Made by a program: the position numbers and the translations under genes. A stretch of 64,000 bases of DNA from an uncultured Lachnospiraceae bacterium (GTDB taxonomy: Bacteria > Bacillota > Clostridia > Lachnospirales > Lachnospiraceae). The stretch lies in NCBI GenBank assembly GCA_947566645.1, contig CANOKL010000003.1, positions 1 to 64,000 on the forward strand. The letters run 5' to 3'. The notes beneath the pieces were generated by a model. The model searched no databases. It was given only the letters and a program-made list of their open reading frames with translations, and had not been told where the DNA came from. Shown here one piece after another: positions 38,452-48,100 of this stretch (within the stretch, counting starts at the first letter, position 1; every line of letters begins with the position of its first letter).

Positions 38452-40473
38452 ATGAAGCGAATAACAGCATTATTATGTATTGTGAGCATGGCTGTTCTAA
38501 TGACAGCGTGTGCGGAAAAAGGGACAGATTACAGTAACCAGACCCTTACGGGAAAGGTGACGGCAGTCGATGGTACAAAGGTAACGATGCAGCTTGGGGA
38601 ACTCAGTGAACAGGAGCCCCCTCAGAAAGAGGAAGCGGCGGAAGGAGCGCAGGGAGAAATACTTGCAGCAAAAGGAGAGGGGGACGGGGAAAACGGCGGG
38701 CAGTCACCGCCAGAGATGCCGTCAGGAGAAGCGCCAACTGATAATGCAGAGGGAGGTGCTCCGCCGGAGAAGCCGTCACGAGAAGCTCCAACCGGTAATG
38801 CAGAGGGAGGTGCTCCGCCGGAGATGCCATCCGGAGAGGCCCCGTCTGGAGACGGAGAAAGTAGTGGGCAGACTCCGCCGGAGAAGCCGTCTGGAAACGG
38901 GGAGAGCCAGACTCCGCCGGAGATGCCGTCTGGAAACGGAGAGAGCCAGACTCCGCCGGGGGCCCCTTCCGGGGACGGAGAAAGTAGTGGGCAGACTCCG
39001 CCAGAGATGCCGTCTGGAGGAGGGGACATGACGCCCCCTGGCGGCAATATGGGAATGAATCATTTTACTCCGGGTGAAGAGAGCGCTGTACTGGATTTTG
39101 ACGGAGCAGAGATCAAGGTGGAGACCGGAATGGAAACAAAGGATGGTTCCATGGATGACATAGCGAAGGACTGCATTCTTATCGTGGAGACGGGAGACCG
39201 TAATGCGGTCAGAACCGTTACGGTAAAAATGTCAGGCGGTGCAGGAATGCCAGGCGGCGGTTTCGGAGGCTCCGGCGAGGTGACGCAGGGAACAGCGGCC
39301 AATACGATTGATTCTGACGGCAAGGCTTCGGACTGTACTTACATTTCCGAAGGGGACGATGAAAATGCCTTGCGGGTGGACGGTGCAGCCGCCACCCTGT
39401 CAGGAATTACGGTGGAGAAGCCAAAAGGGGCGTCTTCCAACACAGAGGATGGGGACTTTTATGGAATGAATGCAGCACTGCTTGCCACGAATGAGGCGGT
39501 TGTCACTATTACGGATTCCACGATTACGTCATCAGCACAGAATGGAAACGGGGTATTCAGCTATGGCAGCGGAACGACGGTAAATATCTCAGATTCCAGA
39601 ATTACAACAACCGCCGATAATTCGGGAGGAATCCAGACAACGGGAGGGGGAACTACCAATGCTTCCAACCTGACCATTGAGACATCTGGCAATTCTTCGG
39701 CGGCAATCCGGTCTGACAGGGGCGGCGGAACGGTCATCGCAGATGGGGGAAGCTACACATCAAACGGCTATAATTCGCCTGCGGTTTATTCCACCGCGGA
39801 TATTACGGTTAAGAATGCAGTGCTTACGGCAAATAATTCGGAGGCGCTTGTTATAGAAGGGAAAAATTCCATTGCACTGGAAAATTGTGAAGTGAGCGGA
39901 AATATGAGTGATACGAAAGGTTCCAGTTCAGATGAGAATGTGCACAATGTGATGATTTACCAGTCTATGTCCGGAGACGCGGATGTTGGAACCTCGGCAA
40001 TCGCCATGACCGGTGGAACACTGCTGTCCAATAATGGGGACATGTTCTATGTTACGAATACCCACTGCATTCTGAAACTTTCAGGAACAGAGCTGGTTCA
40101 GAAGGACAAAGAAGGATATTTGCTGAAAGTGGCAGGCAACAGCGCGGACCGGGGCTGGGGAACGGCAGGTAAAAATGGTGGACAGGTGGAATTTACAGCG
40201 GATCATCAGAAGCTGGAGGGAGATATTGTGGTTGATTCGATTTCTTCGCTGGACATGACGCTCTCTGGGAAAAGCGAGTTCAGGGGGACGGTGAATATTA
40301 TAGATAATGAACAGGGAGGGGAGGCTGTGTCTGACAATGCAGTGATAACCATTGAAGCCGGCAGTACCTGGATACTTACCGGAGACTGTACAGTGACTTC
40401 GGTTAATAATAAAGGGGATATTGATCTTAATGGACACACGATTAAGCTTGCGGATGGGAGTGAGATGAAATAA
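38452..40473 (+). CDS. Lipoprotein with Pro/Gly/Ser/Glu repeats and predicted beta-helix
   Basis: A 673-residue surface lipoprotein. Lipobox LMTACAEK at residue 23; a short N-terminal domain (LTGKVTAVDGTKVTMQLG); a low-complexity stretch at about 80-200 with about ten PPE(M/K)PSG units; then a long Ser/Thr/Gly/Asn-rich region with the periodic pattern of a right-handed parallel beta-helix (ITDSTITSSAQNGNGVFSY, NISDSRITTTADNSGGIQT, IRSDRGGGTVIADGGSY, LENCEVSGN). Such helices bind or process polysaccharides, but no catalytic residues can be named. AAAGGAGA precedes the ATG. Confidence 0.82.
   Translation: MKRITALLCIVSMAVLMTACAEKGTDYSNQTLTGKVTAVDGTKVTMQLGELSEQEPPQKEEAAEGAQGEILAAKGEGDGENGGQSPPEMPSGEAPTDNAEGGAPPEKPSREAPTGNAEGGAPPEMPSGEAPSGDGESSGQTPPEKPSGNGESQTPPEMPSGNGESQTPPGAPSGDGESSGQTPPEMPSGGGDMTPPGGNMGMNHFTPGEESAVLDFDGAEIKVETGMETKDGSMDDIAKDCILIVETGDRNAVRTVTVKMSGGAGMPGGGFGGSGEVTQGTAANTIDSDGKASDCTYISEGDDENALRVDGAAATLSGITVEKPKGASSNTEDGDFYGMNAALLATNEAVVTITDSTITSSAQNGNGVFSYGSGTTVNISDSRITTTADNSGGIQTTGGGTTNASNLTIETSGNSSAAIRSDRGGGTVIADGGSYTSNGYNSPAVYSTADITVKNAVLTANNSEALVIEGKNSIALENCEVSGNMSDTKGSSSDENVHNVMIYQSMSGDADVGTSAIAMTGGTLLSNNGDMFYVTNTHCILKLSGTELVQKDKEGYLLKVAGNSADRGWGTAGKNGGQVEFTADHQKLEGDIVVDSISSLDMTLSGKSEFRGTVNIIDNEQGGEAVSDNAVITIEAGSTWILTGDCTVTSVNNKGDIDLNGHTIKLADGSEMK
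38690..39030. repeat. Tandem repeats coding PPEMPSG units
   Basis: Imperfect repeats of 21-60 bases, with CCGCCGGAGATGCCGTC-like blocks, code the linker of the lipoprotein. The reading frame is kept across all units. Confidence 0.8.
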
Positions 40474-40529
40474 CTTTTAACATCATTTAGATAGCCCAAG
40501 TCGGTTTCCTGTGATATACTTTCAATATG

Positions 40530-40586
40530 TTGACAGGGTCAAAAGGTTCATGAATGACATGCCCGCATGTTGATACATGACTTTTG
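40530..40586. repeat. Hairpin element upstream of the AraC gene
   Basis: CAAAAGGTTCATG and CATGACTTTTG form outer arms around ACATGC/GCATGT. It lies 60-115 bases before the regulator ATG. GGTCAAAA also begins the hairpin at 52866. It may be an independent small repeat or a regulator site. Confidence 0.45.
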
Positions 40587-40644
40587 GATCTGTAAAAACA
40601 TAAAAAAGTAAAACAGACACTGTCTGGAAAGGGGAGTTGGAAAG

Positions 40645-41890
40645 ATGTTCCGACAATTTTTTGTGGAGCAGATGATCGGGTTGATTCACACATCCTTCCA
40701 CATAATAGATGAGAAGAATGAGACGGTAAGCACATACGGCACCAGAAAGATTGAAGAGGATTTCTTTGAGAGGAATTCGGGGCTTTTGAAGAATATTCAG
40801 CTTGGAGTAACCGGAGATTATCCGGTTATTTTAATGGAAGAAACGCGGGTTTTTGCCATATTTTCAAAAGGGATGCAAAAAGGACAGGTCATGGTGGCAG
40901 GGCCGGTGACGGAGGGTCCGCTATCTACTGCGGAAATCATGAGATACCATGAACGTTACGGGATGGAGGAAAGTCAGGAGTATATCCCGGCGGTCTGTCC
41001 TTTAAACAGATTCATATCCGGTGTTCTTCTGCTCCACTGGCATCTGACAGGAGAGGAGATGACGGCGGCGCAGTTATGGGAGAAGAACAAGGGAAACTAT
41101 ATTCCTACTGTGAATATGCCAACCAGAATTTCCCAGGATATTTTTGAACGACTGGAGAATCCGGGGATGCACAATCCTTATGAGCAGGAATTAAGAGAGC
41201 TTGAAAGTATTGAAAAAGGAGATGTCCGGTCGCTTGCCAGGAGTATCTCGGAGGTCTATGAAGGGGAGATCGGAATTCTGGCAAAGAACCCGCTCAGGTC
41301 ACAGAAAAACATTGCTGTGGGTAATATCACACTGGCTTCCAGGGCGGCGATCCGGGGCGGTGTGAGTGTGGAACAGTCGTTTTCCCTGGCAGACAGCCTG
41401 ATCAGGCAGGTAGAGGAAATCAGCAGTGTGCCAGAGGTGGAGGCATTCAAAAGAGAAGCCCAGTATACCTATGCCCGACTGGTGAGCTCGGGAAATGCTG
41501 CAGGGAAAGAGAAACGAAAAATAGGAGGGGGGGGGGGTAAATCCACTGGTTGCCCGGACAAAGAACTATATTTTTAATCATTTGCATGACACGATACAGA
41601 TTGTAGACATTGCAAAGGAGATGAAGGTGAATGCAGATTATCTTTCCCATGTATTCAGCACTTCGGAGAATATGACGATTACAGAATACATCCGGCAGGA
41701 GAAGATCCGCAGAGGGGAAAATCTTTTGAAATATTCGGATTATGCAATCCGGGATATTGCGTTCTACCTTGGATTCTGCTCACAGAGCCATTTTACAAAA
41801 GTGTTCCGGCAGATCGCAGGAATAAGCCCTAATGCCTACCGGAAAAAGTTTGGATGCAGGAAAGGATGGAATATAAAAGATAAGGTTTGA
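40645..41890 (+). pseudogene. AraC/YesN-type regulator, frameshifted in a poly-G tract (possibly phase-variable)
   Basis: The first 290 residues match the effector part of AraC/YesN-like regulators (LGVTGDYPVILMEETRVFA, MHNPYEQELRELESIEKGD, ASRAAIRGGVSVEQSFSLAD). The frame then enters a run of 11 G (41527-41537) and stops at 41577. In the next frame the text resumes at once as VNPLVARTKNYIFNHLHDT, followed by a complete two-HTH AraC domain to 41890 (VDIAKEMKVNADYLSHVFS; YAIRDIAFYLGFCSQSHFTK). Ten G would give a full protein of about 414 residues. The gene stands 225 bases upstream of the giant glycosidase. It is either phase OFF in this clone, a fixed mutation, or a read error. Confidence 0.85.
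41527..41537 (+). repeat. Homopolymer of 11 G inside the AraC gene
   Basis: Eleven consecutive G residues, by far the longest G run I saw in the window, located exactly between the sensor and DNA-binding parts of the regulator. Loss of one G (or gain of two) restores the reading frame. Confidence 0.9.
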
Positions 41891-42115
41891 TAAATAAATA
41901 AGATACGTGATAAAATACAAAGATGTGTGATATATGTTGCGCCTGTCCTCTTCTATACTGAAGGAAACAAAAAGCATGAAAAGCACTGCATCTGTGCATC
42001 TGGCAAATGCTGATCAGCCGGCGGACGGCATGAACGGATGACGGAGCTGTGGTTTTGAGTGCGGGTTGTTTGGAGACCTTTTATAAAGGAATATTCCGGA
42101 AAGTGAGGAGAAGAT

Positions 42116-45100
42116 ATGAAGCGATTTAGAAGAGGAATTGCAGCAGCAGCGGCGGTTACACTTTGTCTGACATCCATACCGGTAAGCGGAATTTCCGCTC
42201 AGGCCGCCGGGGAAGAGAAGCCGGACAGGACCGTGAAGCTTCAGCCAGCCAGTGCGTCACCGTTTAACGATACGAACAAGGATGGTTTCGGCGAGTTCGA
42301 GGGATGGGGGACGTCCCTGTGCTGGTGGGCAAACCGAATCGGATATGATGAGACACTGACATCAAAAGCAGCAGAGGCATTCTACGGCGATACGGGTCTG
42401 GATATGAATATCGGCCGCTATAATGTGGGAGGCGGAGACCTTGTCGGGGATCCGAAGGTGATGGAAGTAAATCCAAATGCCCAGATGTATGACCTTGAAA
42501 CGGAAGGGCGTATGCCGACTTACGAAGGAAAAAACATGGAAGTTAAGGAAAATTCTGCGATGAAGGATCTGGTATTTACATCCTCGGATGCAGACTTTGG
42601 CTTTACAAAAGGCGCGAAGGTTGGAACATTTAAACAGATTGGATGGATTAATAAATTAGGTGATACAGTTGGAGAGGGGGACAACCTTCACTATACAGTG
42701 AATGTACAAGAAGCGGGACCCTACACAGTGAAGCTGCTTCTGACAATGACCGGCAGTAATACGCGAGATGTGGCAATACGTGTGAATGGTAAGCAGGATA
42801 GTGATAAAGTGATTCCTGCTGAGACTATTAATAATCAGTGCATGATCGCCAATGGAAATAATAATATGCTCTATGCCGTTCCGATCCCCGATGTACAGCT
42901 GAATGCAGGAGAGAATACCATAAATATTGCGGGCTCTAAAGGCTGGACACTGGACTTCGTAAAGATGGCAATCATCAAAAAGGGCGAGGAAGGAATCGTT
43001 CCGGATGAGGGATTTTTGCATAAGTTTCACATCACCCGATCCGATTCCGCGGTTCCGGGATATGCCACGAATGTAACGAAGATTGATAAAAATAAGAAGA
43101 CAATAGAGGAGTACAAAAAGGAGTTTGCCAGAGTAGATGAGACATGCGGATATGCATGGAATTACGACTGGGATGCGGACAAGAATCAGATGAATATCTT
43201 GAAAGCAGCGGCAGCAGCCAGTGGACAGGACTTTATTGCAGAGGCATTTTCAAACTCACCGCCGTACTTTATGACTGTAAGCGGATGCAGCTCAGGACAC
43301 TCAGATTCTAGCAAGGACAATCTCCGTGCTGATTCCTATGAGGCTTTTGCGGCATATATGGCAGATGTAATTGAGCACTGGAATAAGGAAGGAATCATTA
43401 CATTCCAGAGCGCTACTCCGATGAATGAGCCATATACAAACTACTGGGGTGCTAACAGCAATAAGCAGGAAGGGTGTCATTTTGACCAGGGAGAGTCTCA
43501 GTCAAAGATTATTGTGGCATTGCAGAAGGAGCTTGCAGCCAAGGGGCTTAGCAATATTATCTTGTCAGGGACAGATGAAACAAGCATTGACACAGCTATT
43601 ACTTCCTATAACAACCTCACAGATGAGGCGAAGACAGCTATTACCAGAATAGATACCCATACATATGGCGGCTCAAAACGCGCCGAGCTGAGCAAACTGG
43701 CAGAGGAGTCAGGGGAGAATCTGTGGATGTCTGAGGTAGACGGATCCTACACAGCCGGAACAAACGCGGGACAGATGTCTCCGGCGCTTGGGCTTGCGAA
43801 GCAGATGATGAAGGATGTTAATGGACTTAGATCCAGCGCATGGATCTTCTGGAATGCAATCGATATGCATGTGGATCAGAAGGTGACTACCACAAGTGAT
43901 GCAGACTGGGCGTCACTGGATGCTATTTATCAAAAGCATGATAATATGAACAAATCAATCTGGGGACTTGCAATTGCTGACCATGACAACAAGGAGATTG
44001 TTCTGACTAAAAAGTATTATGCTTACGGACAGTTTTCAAGATATATCCGTCCTGGCTATTCGATTATTGGTTCCAGTGATGATACGTTAGCAGCTTATGA
44101 TCCCGAGAGCAAAAAGGTGGTCGTTGTAGCCGTAAATACGGCAGCAGAAGACCAGAACTGGAGATTCGACCTGTCCAGCTTTTCTGAAATGGGAAGCAAG
44201 GTAACTGCAATACGGACAAGCGGCAGCATGGATGATGGAGAAAACTGGAAGGACGTGTCAGCCGAGGCAGGCGCAATCACAGCAGATCCAGAGCAGCTCT
44301 GCCTTACAGCAGTTCTGAAAGGCAATTCCATTACTACTTATACCGTTGAGGGTGTGGAGTATGATCGTGATAAAGAGGACATTGTAGAGGTTGAGGAGGT
44401 AAATGGCTATACGGTTGCAGGAGTACCGCCTGTATTACCAGCTGAGGTAACGGTTACTACCAATAAGGGGAATACATCAAAGAAGGCTGTTTCCTGGGAT
44501 TTTGAAAATGCAGATTTTACAGGGGACACAGAGGTGAGTGGTTCTGTAGAGGGAACCTTCGTTGAGGCGAAAGCAAAGGTGAAGATTGTAGAGCCGAATA
44601 CAACCTATTATATTGACTGCAACAATCTGGATTCACCGACCTATGCTGAAGTAAACAGCTATGCAGAACTTCTGAATCAGAAGGCAGACCAGAAATATAC
44701 GGACGGCTCCTGGGGGTACGTAGATGACTATGGAGTACATAATGGAGACAAGAAGGATCCGTATGATGTGGGATGGTATGCACAGAGCGGTCAGACAATT
44801 CAGTACAAGATACCGCTGGAGGCCGGCAAGTACCATGTGACCTTTGGATTTAAAGAATGGTGGAAGGACGGTAACAAGTCCAGAAAGATGTCAGTGACGG
44901 CAACTCCGGAAGGAGGAACGGCAAAACAGCTTGGAACATCCGACACATGGGAAGGCGGCAACTGGTGGAATCAGGACACCTATAACCTGACCTGTGAAAA
45001 GGATGGTGTAGTAACCTTTGCGCTTGCGAAGGAAAGCGGTCAGCCTGACCCGACACTTTCGTTTATAAAAATAAGCAAGGCATTCAATATTGAAGGATTA

Positions 45101-48100
45101 CAGGACGCCCTGTCACGTGCAGCAGCAGACAGAAGCCAGTATACGGGAGACGAGCTGAAGAAGCTGGATGCAGTGCTTGCAGAGGCAGGCAGCCTTCTGA
45201 TCAAAGCATCCACCACACAGGCTCAGCTGGATGCAGTGTATAGCAAGCTGAAGGAAGTGTATACTCCTGCTTATACGTCTATTACCGGCACGAAGGGAGA
45301 CCGTCTGTTCGATAATAATGGAAAGAAAATCCAGGCTCACGGCGGACAGATTCAAAAATTTACGGTAAATGGCAAAACCAAATACTACTGGTACGGAGAA
45401 GATAAGACAAATGGATACCGTCCTGTTACTGGCGTTCATCTGTATACCTCCGAGGACCTGTATAACTGGACAGACGAAGGAGTTGCTTTGAAATGTATTC
45501 CTGTATCAGAGAAGGACTACGGCAAAGATCAGGAAGAAGGATATAAGGCCGACTTGTCGATCTTTGAGACAGACGAATATTTCAAGAACCTTTACAGTGA
45601 ATATAAGGATAAGGCTCCGGATGATACGGAGAATTATACAAGCAAATTAGAAGAAGTGTACTGGAACCTTGCAGAGGACCGTACCGTTATGGAACGTCCA
45701 AAGGTTCTGTATAATGACAAAACGGGAAAATATGTAATGTGGTTCCATGCAGACGGACGTACGCCTACGAATACTGCAGACTACGGAAAGGCAAGAGCAG
45801 GTATCGCGGTCAGCGATAACCCCGCAGGTCCATTTAAGCTGTTAGGCACTTATCTGCTTCATGACAGCAAGGATGCAGACCATAGTTGGGATGAAGAAGG
45901 CGGACACCTCCGTGACATGAATCTCTTTAAGGATGACGACGGACAGGGATATGTTGTGTATTCCTCAGATGGAAACCTTACGACCTACATCGCAAAGCTT
46001 AATGCAGATTATACCGGACTGATTACAGACCGTGAGAAGGCAGTCGAAGGTACAGGCAAGCCTGTAGAAGAACTGAGGTCTTCTGACTACACGAGAAACT
46101 TTATTGGGGCATCCAGGGAAGCGCCTGCCATGTTCAAATATAAAGGGAAATACTACCTGATCAATTCAGGATGTACAGGCTGGAATCCGAACAAAGCACA
46201 GTACGCAGTAGCAGACCATCCGTTAGGCCCGTGGACGGTTATGGGAGATCCTTGTGTAGGAGATACGAAGGGAACTACCTTTGATACCCAGAGCACCTGC
46301 GTATTCCCGGTGGATGCCGAGAATGGCAAATTTATTTACATGGGAGACCGCTGGTTTAATCCAGACAATGGCGGGGATCTGAGCGATTCCAGATATGTAT
46401 GGCTGCCGGTAGAATTTCTTCCGAATAACAGGCTGCAGCTTAAGAGCTATGAAAACTGGACATTAAAAGAACTGGATAATAAGGCAAGCTTTGAGGTAGT
46501 CAGCAAGCTGACATCCAGTGTGAAATCAGCAGAAGAGATTCAGGAAGGCCTTCTGCCAGAGACAATCATGATCAACTATGGCGGAAAAACCGAGGATGTT
46601 GAAAAAGAAGTTGCATGGACCTATGGCAGCTATGATCCGGAAAAACTGGGCATCGTAGATGTGAAAGGTACTCTGACAAACGGAAAGCGGGAGTTTACAC
46701 ATCCGGTTTCGATTGTAAACCCGAAGCTTATGTACTTCTTCGACTGCGGAGCCGAAGAGTCACAGTACTATAACACGATTGCAGAAGCACTGGGAGGACG
46801 ACTGAGGAATAAGACGCCGGATGGGAAATATACCGAAACAACGAAAGCGGGATATACCGGCATAACTGAAGAAGAAGATAAAGACAATGCTGACATGGGA
46901 CACCGTGGAGGAGACGATTATCTTTCCACCGGATGGTGGGCAAAGGGCGGAAAGAACATTGAGTACGCATTTGACCTTAAGCCAGGTACTTACACGGTGG
47001 CAGCAGGGTTCCAGGAGTGGTGGAATACAGGCAGGCCGTCGAAGATGACAGTCAAGTCCGGAGAGCAGACGATTGCCGAGAAACAATTTACAGTTCAGGG
47101 CAGCAGTACAGATCTTCAAGTGAACCAGAGCTTTGAGGTGACGGAAGCAACTGCAGGGAAGATTGCTGTAACCATTAGCAAGACTGGTAATCCGGATCCG
47201 GTCATCAGCTGGATTGCAATTATTAACGATGGCGCAACAGAGGAATTCCTTGCAGAGGCCGAAGCGTTGTCTAAGAAGATTGCAGACGCAAGGAAGATGA
47301 ATGGGGCTGGCTATACGCAGGAAAGTTTCACAGCACTGCAGACGGCAATTGAAACTGCAGCGGCAGCACTTGAGGCATCTACAGCGAAAGAAGAGCTGAC
47401 TGCAGCAGAGGAAGCATTACAGGCTGCAATAGGGGGACTGAAAAAGCTTAATAAGGATGTGTTAAATGCAGAAATTGCCAGAGTAAAGGATCTGCAAGAA
47501 GACGGCTATACAGTAACAAGCTGGAGAGCAATGCAGGAGGCGCTTAAGACTGCAAATCAGCTGATCGAGAATTCGGCATCACAGGCAGTTAGCCAGGAGG
47601 AGGCCGATGCGGCAGCAGACGCATTAAGTAAGGCGCTTGCGGCATTGGTAAGGATTGACAAATTAAAAACTGAAATTGATCGTGCGAAAACAAGAATTCC
47701 AGAAGATTATGCTGACAAGCCGGCTGAATGGAAGGCAATGCAGGAGGAGCTTCAGGCAGCCGAGATTGTGCTGGCGAAAGCTGATGCCACACAGGCGGAA
47801 GTTGATCAGGCAGCCTCAGCGCTTAATGTGGCTCTGACGAAGCTTGGAAGTAATAAGAATGCGTTAAGTGCAGCAATTGACCGGACAAAAGGGCTGAAAG
47901 AGACGAACTTTACGGCAAAAAGCTGGGCCGTACTTCAGGAGGCGCTTACAAAAGCAAACGATGCAATGGAGAATGCGAAAGCTACGCAGGAGGAAGTAAA
48001 TGCGGCAACCGCATCATTAAGAGATGCGCTGGCAGCGCTGGTAAAAGTAGACAAAGCAGGACTGCAGGCGGCAATCGACCGTGCAAAAGCAAGGAATCCG

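Noticed and set aside
38594..39063. Arg- and Pro-rich open frames over the lipoprotein linker
   Set aside because: Shadow frames of the PPEMPSG repeats; the lipoprotein frame has the signal peptide, lipobox and ribosome site.
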